A stretch of 64,000 bases of DNA from Aphelidium insulamus (GCA_036784855.1 JAZDSV010000015.1:267911-331910), one strand, 5' to 3'; positions 9,349-22,293 are shown, counted from the stretch's first letter. Program-made: numbers and translations. The notes: generated from the sequence alone by a model not told the origin.

Positions 9349-10333
9349 ATGAAGGCAAGCACGGTGCTGCTGGCCACCGCGGCCTGTGTGCTGGTGCTGG
9401 CTCCCCTGGCCGCCTCTGGTCTCTACTTTTACCTGGACACCAGTGCCGAGAAGTGCTTCATTGAAGAGCTGCCCGTGCACACCATGGTCGTCGGTGCGTG
9501 GCATTATAGCCCGCTGCATGCATGTAGTGCGTAATCATGTCCTTACGCGCCTGGCAGGCCACTACCGCTCCGAGCAGCTCAACACCGAGCGCAACCTCTA
9601 CATTGAGAACTCGGCGCTGGGCATGCAGATCATGGTGGACGTACGTTCATGCACATATATGTGGTATTGGATTTAAATGTATGCAGCACCGCGAGACCAA
9701 GCGCCGTGTGATGGACCAGCGCGGCTCCAGCTCTGGACGGTACACGTTCACGGCCGATGAACCCGGCTCCTACTATATTTGCTTTTCCACCAACAACACT
9801 GGCTGGTTCTCGCACGAGAAGGCTGTATGTTTGGGATCATGTAAATATTGTACAGAGATTATGTAATCTTGCAGCGCGTCCACTTTGACATGGTCATTGG
9901 CGACAGTGCCGAGGATGAGGACCAAGATGTGTCTCACGAGAAACTGGACGGTCCGTGTCCATATACGTGCTTGTATGTTCTATTCAATTGATACCTATGC
10001 AGCCATGTCGATGCACGTGCGTGATCTCAACCACCGCATTGTCGACATTCGCCGCGAGCAATCTTACCAGCGTGTACGTGTGGTTATATAACCACTTCTT
10101 GATATTTTTGATTTAATCTCTATGAAGATGCGTGAGGCTGATTTCCGTGACAAGAGCGAGACTGTCAACTCTCATGTGGTCTGGTGGACATTTGCCCAGA
10201 TTGTCGTGCTGTGTACGTTTGCCACGGTGTCTTCTATACTACACTGTTCTATATATAACTGTCCGTAGGGATGACTTGTGCATGGCAAATGCGCCATTTG
10301 AAGGGATTCTTCGAGGCCAAAAAGTTGGTGTGA
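9349..10333 (+). CDS. TMED2: p24/emp24 family cargo receptor (TMED2-like)
   Basis: Seven exons: 9349-9493, 9558-9640, 9687-9824, 9875-9950, 10003-10073, 10128-10212, 10269-10333; 220 residues in frame. Signal peptide at residues 1-23, then a GOLD domain with the usual Cys pair (EKCFIEEL and YYICFSTN), a membrane-proximal coiled coil (YQRMREADFRDKSE), one transmembrane helix, and a cytosolic tail WQMRHLKGFFEAKKLV. The FF and KK pairs are the known COPII and COPI sorting signals of this family. These proteins cycle between ER and Golgi as hetero-oligomers; another family member is at 53939-54733. Seven exons for 220 residues shows how intron-dense this genome is. Confidence 0.93.
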
Positions 10334-10457
10334 TCACCTCAAAGGCGATATCAAGCAACATTCAGGCAATATACATCATCTCGCCTCATCCACACGATAC
10401 ACACAAACTCTGTGTCAATCTATTCTACTAGTTCTATCGATGTAGATGAGCAGCTGC

Positions 10458-12662
10458 TCACAGTCTGCTGCGCACGGGGTCCAGACGGTATTTGAGTTCT
10501 CGTTCTGATTTGAGCGCCGGCTGCCATCGCTGTAATCTGTCAAGCAGACGGGCAAATTCCTGGCGCAACTCGTCGTTGTCGTGGATGCGTGGGTCTGCCA
10601 GCAGCGAGCGCATTCCCCACGGCACATAGTTGTGGTTGTGGCGCAACGAGTCATCAATGTGTTCTGTGCGCGTGTTAAGCACCGCACAGTGCCTGTCCTC
10701 TGGCCGCCGCTCATAGAACATCCAGTCCAGATGGGTGCGGAACACGGTCGGCTCGTCGTATATGGTCGAGTGCTCGACTCCATTGAGGAGCGACGAGCCG
10801 ATCATGGACGACAGATGGACAAGCAGGTTTCGGTCGCCTATTCCAGCATTGCGTAACCGCAGTAGAAATACTACAAAATTCAAGATAAAGTCGTCGGGAC
10901 TGCTAATGCCGCTTGCCGGATTACTTCTTCTTTTGTCGCCGACTGTCGCCGTGTTACTATCGACGATACGGTTGTGGGCGTCGACGTGGACAGCGCGTAG
11001 CAGATTCGGATGATCGAAAGCCGTCATCAGCGCCGAGTGAATAGGCACCACCTGGTCCATCCACGCAGCCATCGCCGTGACACGGCACCCACTATCAAGC
11101 ACTCGGCGACACGCGGCCCACGTTTGCGAGACGACGTGCTGCGCCGACACCTGGTGCTCGCTGTGACACAGTTCAAACAGTTCACGCGCCGCATCGGCTT
11201 CCATGTAGCGAATGATCAGGTTGCCTCGCAGCCACAGGAACGGTCCGTGTGTGATGCCGGCCATCGCCAGAACGCCGACACGTTGCTCGCTTGGCCTGAC
11301 CAGTCCCTGTGTGATCAGACGGTCCAGTAGCAGCAGTGAGACGGGAGTGCCCTGGCTGTGTGCCGTGACTAGCACCATGTCGGCTTGACGAAGGGTGCCG
11401 CCATATCCACCATCAGATTCCTCGTCGGCCATGGCTCGCAGCTGTGCATCAAATCGGTCCACCCGGTCCAATATCTTGCCGTCACCAGTCAGCGGAATTG
11501 TGGTCAAGTTAAGGTTTTCTGCCGGCCATCCGCGATGCTCCCAGTACGTTTTTACCTGGCTCTCCATTGCAGCACATAGCCGCTGCGATGTGCCCACAGG
11601 TTCTCCAAACACTAGTAAATTTAAACTAATTTACGTGCATATTTATATACGAATTAATGATAGCTAACCTGACTGGACCAGCCGAGTGGCGGGGAACCAA
11701 CCGTGAACACCAATAATGACTACTCGCTTTGGCGGCAACGCTTCCGGCGAGTCTTTGGCGGCATCATTGTTCCTTGGCGCACCATCCCACCATGATGACA
11801 GCCACTGCGGAAACCATGATGGAAGTCGAGATGAGCCGCCACGATTGTCAGATTGAACTGTTTGCGAGGGAGGTGGCGGTGGAGTGGCTGGTCTGTACGC
11901 GTCCAACAACTCATTGCCTGGGATAACTTTTGGCATTTGCGGGGCGGATGGCTTGGTGGGCGGTGTAGAAGTTGACGGTTCCGCCGCACTGTCACCACCA
12001 CTGACCACGGAATCTGCTGATGGTGTCCGCGCTGGCCGTACAATGTTGGATGCAGTGTAAAAGACTCCGGATGCCGTGGAAATCTGTGAGCCGAGGCGGC
12101 GTAGATGACCGAGAGCACTTTGAGATGTGGCGGCAAGATATCCCGCCTCGGCCGCTGATGGGATCTTGGTGGAAGTGTTGGTTTCGGCTTGAACTTCTTT
12201 TCCAGCTGTGTCCGACTCGGTGGCAGTTGTTGCATCTGCGCCTGCATCTGCATCTGTGGCCATCGGTGGGACTGAAGTGGTCTCGGTTGCCGTGTCAGAT
12301 GCAGATGATGTGGCCACTTCGTTCGACTCCAACTCGGACGAGAGTGATTCTGTCTCTTGCTGCCGTGGCGGCGGCGATACCATCATCGATGTAGTAGCTG
12401 CTGCTGCAGATGACTGGTCCTGTGCAGCGCCACCACGCAGCAAGTAGTAGTGGTATGGGAGCTGTGGGTCGAATGCGGGCATGACGCTGCCGTTCTCGGA
12501 GCCAGTAGTGGACGATGACGCAGTCGACACCGCCCTCCCGGAAGCTGCATCAACCGCCATGAACCTGTTCTGCTGGTGACTGATATGATATACGCTGCCA
12601 GAGCCGAGTGAGCGGGTGCGAGAGACAGACACAGGCGATGGCCGCAATGGCAGTCGCAGCAT
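10458..12662 (-). CDS. YML020W-like alpha/beta-hydrolase-fold protein
   Basis: Two exons, complement 11669-12662 and 10458-11611, phase 1 join, 715 residues. The N-terminal ~320 residues are Ser/Thr/Ala-rich and probably disordered. The conserved core starts with VVIIGVHGWFP and, after the intron, FGEPVGTSQ, both hallmarks of fungal YML020W-type proteins. TAHSQGTPVS follows, placing a Ser in a nucleophile-elbow-like turn; later ADMVLV and WMDQVVPIHSAL resemble further hydrolase-core strands. The biochemical role of the family is poorly known; a lipase or thioesterase activity is inference. The start at 12662 was chosen as the first Met outside AT-rich sequence; an upstream exon cannot be excluded. 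Confidence 0.7.
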
Positions 12663-13347
12663 TCGTCCCTTTTTTGATGGTGCAAAAAGTGTTGTGCAAT
12701 TTAGCCGCGATGGATTATTAACAATGCTTAACGATGGTTCATAATCGCATGAAAACCTTGTAATTGTGCATTCATATGTACTGCATGCGTATATATATAT
12801 ATACATACAACATAGGTACATATACATATACATATGTGGAGGATATATCTAGAACCCGCCATATGTTCGGAAAAAGCTCAAATAATGGCAGCATAGGTTT
12901 TACACTGCTTTATTAAATTAGACTTCACGCACAGGCGTGAGCCGGTCGAGGTCGAGTCGTTGAGGTCGCTGTCTGGCATTCTAGTTAAATTTTTGTTCCA
13001 ATCGGTTTTTTGTTAAGTTTAACACAATGGCACAAGATATGGGCACACCTAATGCACTATGGGCACACATATATATATGTGTGCAAAAACATAATCTTCT
13101 GTGAACGTAAGCCTTGCAGTTGATTACCCATATGTAGCAGGTGCAATGACACAACTGTCTGTGACTGTCTTTCGGGGGTGCACGTGCCGCGCGCGTTGTG
13201 GTTGCGTTAAGAACGCCATGGAATTTCATGCGTGCCCATACATATGAATGCGCAGCATAAATACACAGTAAATACATACGTAGGGCGACACGTGCGTGAA
13301 TAGCCTCGACCAGTGTTAATACCTCGTTAATCATTGCCATCTCTGGC
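12663..13347. other. Intergenic region, divergent promoters
   Basis: About 685 bases between the divergent YML020W-like and USP-like genes. It contains a TA-rich stretch (12780-12840) and scattered ATATAT motifs. A 211-codon minus-strand open frame overlaps part of it and the next gene, but it has no family resemblance and is treated as a shadow. Confidence 0.45.
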
Positions 13348-14201
13348 ATGCAGGCCGACTCGCCACAGTCCGATATGCCACAGTCCGCGACACCCAGACC
13401 ACGCCAGATACTGATACTGGTGAATGTGACTGCACCCGGCTCACTGGCCCGCGTCAACACGGCGCTGGTAGACTGGGCCGTGGAATGGTTCCTGCAGCCA
13501 ACGGACCATGTGGTGCTGCTGTCCGTGCTGGGCACTCCCGACTGCGGCAGCTGCGCATCTGGCAACGGCTGCCACTCTACATCCATCTCGGCAGCGGTGC
13601 TGGACCGCGTGGCCAAAGGTGCATTATGATGCTTACTGTTTCGTCAGCACTCACCTGACACACTCATAATGAAGCCGCAATTCATCTGGCCGAGGTGGCC
13701 ACGGACACTGTTTCAAGTAGTCCGACTACAATGCTCACGTCGTCTTCGTCGCCCTCACCAGCGGGCAAATCAACCCTGTCCAAGTGGCCATCAACATCGT
13801 TCTTTGCGGTCCCGAGCGCTGAACAGGTCAGCTGCGCCACAGTAGATTGTGCAAGGCGAGTGCTCGGCGGGCTGTGTCACCGCATTGAACACCGCGTGAC
13901 TGATGGCGCCGTGTCCTGGTGTCTGCGCGGTTGTGCCCGGTTCGGCAGTGTGGCGGCCACTGTGCGCGATGTGGTGCACCGTGAACTGCAGCCGGATATT
14001 GTGTTGATGGCACAGCATCACCGCAGCGGCCACGCTCTGCTCAATGCTGATGGCGACAATGTGGTGGCGTCTGTGCGCGCGGCTGCTCTGTCTTCAGACA
14101 GCCATAATGGTGACTGCCAACAACAACACCGTTCAGTAGCCGTGTGCGTTGTGCCAATATCTGATGAAGGCGAGCTGCTATGGCGCGCGTCGACTTCATG
14201 A
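13348..14201 (+). CDS. Universal-stress-protein-like domain protein
   Basis: Two exons, 13348-13618 and 13675-14201 (phase 1), 265 residues. The first exon begins a Rossmann-like strand (RQILILVNVTAPGSL), a helix ending in ALVDWAVEWFL, and a second strand DHVVLLSVLGTP, which is the order of a USP domain. The second exon has a Ser-rich insertion, then ATVRDVVHRELQPDIVLMAQHHRSG, corresponding to the DLIVMG region, and a final VAVCVVPI strand. The glycine-rich ATP-binding signature is degenerate. The assignment rests on strand order and hydrophobicity and is moderate; it could be another Rossmann-like protein. The start is the first ATG of the exon. Confidence 0.5.
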
Positions 14202-14251
14202 ATGCCCAAATACACTTGCATGTGAATTAAATGTGTGTATGTACAATGCGT

Positions 14252-15100
14252 CTAATTATGCCTAAAAAACTTCATGGCTATCCTGTATAGCGTGTCAGCT
14301 ATGCACAGATATATATGTATGTATAAACATGTGTGCCAGGCGTACCAGTTCCACACCACTGCAGTGAGTGTGACGGGAAACAGAGTGATGGGCACCAGAT
14401 AGCAGTAGTAGCGGTCATCGCGCACTCTGTCCAGAATCTTTATGCAACAGAGAGAGTGTGTGTGAGAGATGCATAATGTAGTCTGGGCATGCCCACTACC
14501 TTGTTGCCGGTGACGGGCATAAACTTGCTGACCACTATCGAGTACATGGACACGGTGAAGAGGACGTAGGTGCACACTAGCAGACACGCGCCCATCAGCC
14601 ACGTGTAGTCGGGCTCCTGCTGCCGGTCCAGTAGTCGGAGTGGTCGCGCGGCCTGCAGAGCTTCTTGTCGATAGAGATTCGGGGTGCCACGCTCTGCCTG
14701 CTCCGACTGCGATCCTGCGGTGTGTGGAATGGGCGATGGAGCCGTGGGAGGATAGCTGCTGCCCGAGTGGTGGTGCCCGCGCGAGGCTGCCTGTCTCGCG
14801 AATGCCGAGTGCACCTGGCGTCGTATCTCGGCCGTAGACGTGGATGGGCGCAGTGGCTGCGAGCTGCAGTGCACATGTAGTGACATCACGTCCACATTAT
14901 GTATGCATAGTTAGGACATACGGCACGGCGCTAGTGGCGAACAGCGGTCCATCCGGTAGGGACGGCGAGTCCACGGAAAAACCTCTGTTCAGTATGAGCG
15001 GGTCGTGCACGGATGGCAAGGTGTCTCCGGGTGCGGGCGGACGCGTACGGCGATGGCGATGGCCCCCGGTGGCCAGTGGTGATGACGCGTCGCTGTTCAT
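14252..15100 (-). CDS. PIGY: PIG-Y-like subunit of GPI-GlcNAc transferase
   Basis: Four exons: complement 14922-15100, 14500-14863, 14346-14437, 14252-14282; 221 residues. The last exon has only 31 bases. After correct splicing the C-terminus reads NWIAMKFFRHN, nearly the invariant C-terminal signature of PIG-Y. Two transmembrane helices are visible: WLMGACLLVCTYVLFTVSMY and YYCYLVPITLFPVTLTAVVW. The loop between them contains TGNKILDRVRDDRYYC. PIG-Y belongs to the ER-membrane complex that starts GPI-anchor synthesis. Unlike the ~70-residue animal protein, this one has a hydrophilic N-terminal extension of about 130 residues, Ser/Pro/Arg rich. Confidence 0.75.
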
Positions 15101-15437
15101 TTAACTCTACGAAGGCCTCATTACATACTGCGAATTCGGACTATTTTTCAAATTCACACGTGCCATTCACATATATGCTATAACTGCACTTTTTGTTCAA
15201 CAAATTTGTGCCATAATGTAGGTTTCAACTTTTACCCTGTCGATATCTACATCTTACAGACACAATTCTCGGGAGAGAGAAGTGATCGCCGATGCCTGCA
15301 TTCTTTAATGAATGTTGTGTTGGCATTTTATGTAAAAATAATGCCACATTAATACATTCTATAAAAACTGCCATTTGCCATATTGATTAATGATTTATGA
15401 TAAATTATAAGTGCTTCTTGCAACTTGATTGCGCATG
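15101..15437. other. AT-rich intergenic spacer
   Basis: About 337 AT-rich bases between two minus-strand genes: upstream region of the PIG-Y-like gene and 3' flank of the secreted protein. No gene or clear signal is visible apart from poly-A/T runs. Confidence 0.5.
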
Positions 15438-16160
15438 TTACTTGGCACTGAGCCTTTCTCTAAAGGCCTTCTCTCTGACTCGATTATAGTTGCAGATACT
15501 ACCTTTGCACTTGATCAAACTACATTTTCGTCCTCCTTTACTCATCTTGAAATCGTTTAGCGGGACATAGTAGTCATCGTGGTTCTCTTTTGCATCAGCT
15601 TCCATGGCTTCGTGTTTCATTGTGCATGCATCGTCAGTGTAAAATTTTGTAATTAAGAAGAGACCCTTTGTACCGTCATCCTTCTTCGTCACAGTTTCAC
15701 GATGAAAGTAATAAATTTCACCATTTCGGTCTGTGTAGGAATTATCTTTTCTATACGTACAATACCGTAGTCGAAACACATCAATTTGATTGCTTTCAAA
15801 TCGTGCATCCGCTTGTATTACAACAAAACGCGCCGTCTCATTCCTGAGCCACGTCGTAGGCAAGTCAGACCACCCTTTATCAAGAGATTTCCCATATTTT
15901 GGTGCTGCTTTACTCGCAATATTGGCCACCGTTGGCAGAAGCTTCTGGTAATTTTCATAGCACTCTGAATAGCCAATTGTTGCTGTTTGTCCATTTACGT
16001 CTTCAAAATATGCGTCATACCAGCCGCATGTGGCTTCAAAGCTGAATTCAATCGTCATCGATTCAAGGGCTGGCAAACCGTAACGAGCAGAAATTCGCGC
16101 TGTTTCAGCGTTAGCAGTGGTAGCTGCGCAGATAGCAAGAATGATTAAAATCGATTGCAT
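15438..16160 (-). CDS. Secreted cysteine-containing protein, unknown family
   Basis: A single exon of 240 residues with a clear signal peptide (MQSILIILAICAATTANA) and no transmembrane segment afterwards. The mature chain has seven cysteines, several clustered at the C-terminus (KCSLIKCKGSIC), and alternating aromatic and charged strands that suggest a small beta-rich extracellular fold (for example EIYYFHRETVTKK and LFLITKFYTDDAC). Codon use and base composition are visibly more AT-rich than in the housekeeping neighbours. With the basic secreted family it adds to a set of secreted proteins of unknown role here. I recognise no homologue. Confidence 0.7.
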   Translation of the reverse strand: MQSILIILAICAATTANAETARISARYGLPALESMTIEFSFEATCGWYDAYFEDVNGQTATIGYSECYENYQKLLPTVANIASKAAPKYGKSLDKGWSDLPTTWLRNETARFVVIQADARFESNQIDVFRLRYCTYRKDNSYTDRNGEIYYFHRETVTKKDDGTKGLFLITKFYTDDACTMKHEAMEADAKENHDDYYVPLNDFKMSKGGRKCSLIKCKGSICNYNRVREKAFRERLSAK

Positions 16161-16775
16161 TGTACTCTTGACACGTTAAGTTGACTGTTGTGGCTGTTGC
16201 GGTTTTGTAGTGCTGTAGTACAGTGAATGTCTCACAGCCAATCCCGTGCAAGATAGTGTCACACAGAATGGCACAATCTATAAACTTCTCTGAGAAATAT
16301 ATATAAATATTCACGTAATACACTACCACTAAATTATGAGGCGTCACAATTACAAATGAGAAACAGCATCTCATCAAACATGAAGAATATGCGAGAACAG
16401 CTTCGCGGATGGCGCCTAAAAGAAACATTTTAATATATTAGTTTTGACTTTTCTGGTTGTACCTAAATTGGACTGAACTCCACAATGTTACTTTAACGTA
16501 GAGACTCTCGCCCGTCAAGAAGTATTCAGACTATGTGTGTACATATGTTGATAGCCATTCCGCACATATGATTTGACTGTGGACACACCGCATAGACCTA
16601 TTTAATCTACGAAGTCACCCCATTCATCCCTACATAACACCTACATACAGGTGAAATTGTAACGGAGAATATCTATCGGCAATAAACAAGCAAGAATTGC
16701 GGCAGCGTAAACATAAGCGGCAAAACACACGCACAATACACAGTTGCAAATTTAACTAGCAAGATTACAACGATT
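16161..16775. promoter_or_regulatory. Intergenic region upstream of glycyl-tRNA synthetase
   Basis: About 615 AT-rich bases between divergent genes (secreted protein and glycyl-tRNA synthetase), holding both promoters. From 16686 the frame leading into the synthetase is open without any ATG. No defined motif could be assigned. Confidence 0.5.
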
Positions 16776-19473
16776 TTGCACCGCGCTTCAAGTGGCCGCG
16801 CAGCATTCTTTGCCAACTGCTACACCACGTCGACACGTGCATTACGCGTCCGTTTGCCCGCTCTCCGACGACCCTTAAGTGCCAGTACCGTCATTCACCT
16901 CGCTGCAATGCCTCCCCCCGTCGACGGTGTCGCGTCTGGCGATGACAGCAAAGTGCAAGAGTGCCGCCAGCGCCTGGAACAGCAAGCCGCCACCGTGCGC
17001 CGGCTCAAGGCCGATGGAGCCGGCTTGCTAAAGTCCAAGGAGGAGCTGCAGCCAGAGATTGCGCGTCTACAGGCGATCAAGGCCGAGCTGGCCGCGCTGG
17101 AGGCCACCATGCCCACCGCCGCCCAGCGACCGCAGTTTGACCGCGCGTCGTTTGAAGAGCTGCTGCGCCGCCGCTTCTACTATGCACCCGCGTTTGGAAT
17201 ATACGGCGGTGAGTGTGCTGTGTATATTTATGAGATGTAGCACAGCTTATCCCCCCGTGCCAGGTGTGTCTGGGCTTTACGATTATGGGCCGCCCGGCAG
17301 CGCGTTGCAGGCCAACATTGTGGACGCGTGGCGCAAGCATTTCGTGCTGGAGGAGGACATGCTGGAGCTGGACACAACCATTCTCACGCCGCACGATGTT
17401 CTGAAAACGTCTGGACACGTTGACCGCTTCTCGGACCTGATGTGCAAGGACTTGAAGACTGGCGAGATCTTTCGCGTGGACCATTTGGTCGAGGCCGAGT
17501 TGGAGCGAAGGCTGGCTGCTACTGGCGCCCCCGCCAAGTCAAAGGCAAAGGGCGGTGCTGCGGCGCCACCACCGCTCACTGACGCTGAGCGTAGCCGAGG
17601 CGAAATTCATTCTTGCGCAGGTATTTGCATATATGCGTCGATGATGTGCGATGGCTGACATGAACACAGATTGATGGCTACAACCAGGAGCAGCTGTGCG
17701 AAATTATTGCCAAGTTTTCTATAAAGTCTCCGGTGGGAAATGAGTTGTCGCCGCCCGAAGTGTTTAACCTGATGTTTGGGACACCAATCGGTCCCACTGG
17801 GCAACTCAAGGGGCAAGTTGCCATTGAACTCATATATGTACGATATATTGACACAATTTACAGATTTCTGCGCCCCGAGACGGCTCAGGGCCAGTTTGTC
17901 AACTTCAAGAAACTGTTGGAATTTAACAATGATCGCATGCCGTTTGCATCGGCTCAAATTGGCCGCGCATTCCGCAATGAGATTTCTCCTCGTGCCGGGC
18001 TGCTGCGCGTTCGGCAAGTTTAATAGCAATTTGTGTGATATTCTTATTCTTTGTAGCGAGTTTTTGATGGCCGAGATCGAACACTATGTGCATCCGGAGC
18101 AGAAGGACCACGCGCGCTTCCACGAGGTCGCCAACGTCGAGTTGAACATTCTGCCAGCCGCAGTGCAAATGGAGGGCAAGTCGCAGGTTGTGCGCATGAC
18201 TATCGGCGAGGCAGTGGCCAACGGCACCATCAACAACCAGACACTGGGATACTTTTTGGCGCGCGTGAATCTGTTCCTGCTCAAGATCGGCATCAAAGAG
18301 GACAGGCTCCGCTTCCGTCAACACCTGCGCAATGAGATGGCCCACTACGCATGTGACTGCTGGGATGGCGAGATTGAAACGTCATATGTACGAAAGATGG
18401 TATTATTTCGTCTTTTAACTCATCACCATGTGCAGGGCTGGATTGAATGCGTGGGCTGTGCCGACCGCTCAGCCTATGACCTGACCAAGCATACTGAGCG
18501 CACCAAAGAGCGCCTGGTTGCACGGCAAAAGTTGTCTGCACCCGAGACCAGACAACGCACTGTGCTGGAGCTGAACAAGAAATTGTTTGGACCCGCATTC
18601 AAGAAGGACGCCAAAACAGTCGAGACGTATCTGATGGCCTTTGATGACGCACAGCTGCTGAAGCTGGACGCCGATTTGAAGAATGGGCAAGTCGAGTGAT
18701 TACTGTATCATTGTTGTGTAGTAATTGGTAATTGGTGTGTAGCCCCGTTGAGGTTGTTATAGACGGGTCCAAGTTTAGCATCGCGCCAGAACATGTCAAG
18801 GTGGCCACAGTGATCGAGACTGTGCACGGTATGTGAATGCGATAAGAGTAGCGTTTATCTACTGATGATCTACAATGTCGTAGTGCTCGAGTACATTCCC
18901 AGCGTGATTGAACCATCGTTCGGCATTGGCCGCATACTCTACTCGCTGATGGAGCATGTGTGGTGGCGTCGTGAGGGCGACGAGAACCGCCACGTGCTCT
19001 CATTCCCGCCCGTGGTAGCGCCAAGCAAATGTCTGATTGTGCCGCTCAGCTCCAACGATGCCTTCACTCCGCACGTGCAAACCATCAGTATGTCAAGTTG
19101 AAAGTTGAGTGTTATTGATTTGACACTTTCTCGTAGCCCGCCTACTGCGCAAGGCTGGCGTGCCAAGTCGAGTGGATGATTCCGCCAGCTCAATTGGCCG
19201 TCGATATGCACGCAACGACGAGCTGGGAACCCCGTTTGGTATCACTGTAGACTTTCAAACCGTGCAAGATGGCACTGTCACTCTGCGTGAACGTGACACT
19301 ACCAAACAGATACGCGACTCCGTAAGCATATGGACAATATCTTTTTCTCGTATTAATTGCTTGTTCAGGCCGAGGAAATCACCCAGTTAGTCAAAGAGTT
19401 GAGCGAGGGCACTCTGCTGTGGTCCCAAGTGCTGGAGAAACATCCGCTCTTTGTGCAGCAGGAGCTGGAGTAG
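16776..19473 (+). CDS. GARS1: Glycyl-tRNA synthetase, cytosolic and probably mitochondrial
   Basis: Class II synthetase. Exons: 16908-17208 (first ATG), 17264-17620, 17670-17812, 17864-18013, 18057-18387, 18436-18686, 18743-18828, 18884-19087, 19137-19321, 19369-19473. Residues ~10-65 form a WHEP-type helical hairpin. Then GLYDYGPPG, the FRNEISPR motif 2 region, [24 protein letters not shown] (motif 3) and a C-terminal anticodon-binding domain with [13 protein letters not shown]. In-frame sequence upstream of the ATG, from a TTG at 16776, reads like a mitochondrial presequence. Three introns (starting 17813, 18014, 18687) use GC donors. Exon 2 needs one frame change near 17590, or an extra 40-nt intron at 17555-17594, to reach the conserved [13 protein letters not shown] segment. 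Confidence 0.92.
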
Positions 19474-19619
19474 AACCGGCGAGATTATATCATGAAATAT
19501 GACGTCAATACAGCAATAAAGCTAAACGATGGCCTCCACATTGTGTTGTGTGCGCGCTGTGCAATTAATCGATCTGTTTTGTAGCCAACTCATTACGTCA
19601 TCGCTTGTTCACGCAAAAG

Positions 19620-21198
<1,579 letters not shown>

Positions 21199-21437
21199 GA
21201 TGGCTTGCTGCATAGCTTTCGATAAATACATGGAATCCATTATATGGAATTTGCTAGTGGTGTCTACCCTCTTTTCTATGTACAAATTAGTCGATATCGT
21301 CGATTTCTCCATATAATGTAGTAGCTCAAAGCAATTTGCTGGTCGCACCGAAACAGACTTCTGCAGCTGACAAATATGTGTCGATGCTTCCATCTGTCAT
21401 TGCAAAATAAATATCTAAATTTGTCCATTATGAAAGA

Positions 21438-21961
21438 TCATCTGCCGCCATTTTTACGTATCCATTGCGCTGTATGGTGATGATTACGTCGCGCCCACAT
21501 CAAACACTTTCGGAAATTCCACGGACAGCCATTAGCACGCGCCCACTGCAGCACTTCCAAGTGTCCGTTTACTGCAGCACTTGAACACGTCTGTTCATCC
21601 CATAACATCCATTTGCGCGTGCCCATTGCAGCACGCTCAAATGCCCACCCTTTGCAGCATTCGAGCAAGTTTGTTCATCCCACGGACATCCATTAGCCCG
21701 TGCCCACTGTAGCACTGCCAGCTGCCCGTTCAACGCAGCATTTGAACACATTGTTTTATCCCACGGACATCCATTAGCGCGTGCCCATTTGAGTTCATGC
21801 AAAGAGACGGCTTTGACTATAAAGGTTTTGTTGCCAAACAGCACTCGACATTGTTCTCTAAATGTTCGACAGACTGAAGCCACTCGTAAGTAGTGACCTC
21901 TACCGACGTGTTGGAGGATTTTATTCCACACTTCCGGCGGCATTTGCGACATAATATTCAT
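21438..21961 (-). pseudogene. F-box protein with WARANGCPW-type repeats, frame-broken
   Basis: The start at 21961 opens an F-box-like helix set (MPPEVWNKILQHVGRG and a VASVCRTFREQC segment). Four repeats of about 27 residues follow, built on the pattern VLQWARANGCPWDEQTCSNAA-GHL. This ankyrin-related repeat family is abundant in protists, chytrids, algae and some giant viruses. The frame ends early after the third repeat; the next repeat continues in another frame and runs to the TGA at 21438. Losing one base near 21601 (in the GC-PW codons) accounts for it. It is either a recent pseudogene or an assembly indel. F-box proteins normally bring substrates to an SCF ubiquitin ligase. Confidence 0.65.
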
Positions 21962-22293
21962 CGTTGGACGGATAAACTACCAACTGACCGTGCCGCTTAA
22001 TTTGATTGCAACTGTGTGCACCAAAAGACTTACTTTGCACCATGATCGCACTACAATAATGTATTATTGGAAGTACAGATAAAGTAATGGCACATTTTGT
22101 AAGATCAGACAGCTTTCCACTGACTGGTAGTGGACTTGGACGGGTAGAAATATTATGGTCACGTGGAAGGCCACCAGACTGTTAGTATTAAACAACGGGT
22201 AATATAGAAGGCTGGTCAATACAATTATGCGATCACACAGGCAACCCTGGCTAATTAAGCATCATCAAGTAAAAATTCTAGCAATACCGCGAT
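21962..22293. other. Intergenic spacer, divergent promoters
   Basis: About 330 bases between the F-box repeat gene (minus) and eIF6 (plus). AT-rich with no recognisable gene. A short minus-strand frame here has no support. Confidence 0.5.

Noticed and set aside
12981-13616. 211-codon minus-strand frame
   Set aside because: It overlaps the USP-like gene antisense, has no signal or motif and crosses AT-rich DNA.
21438-21961. Giant-virus insertion suggested by WARANGCPW repeats
   Set aside because: The same repeat occurs widely in cellular protists, and the flanks are ordinary intron-rich host genes; no other viral gene is present.
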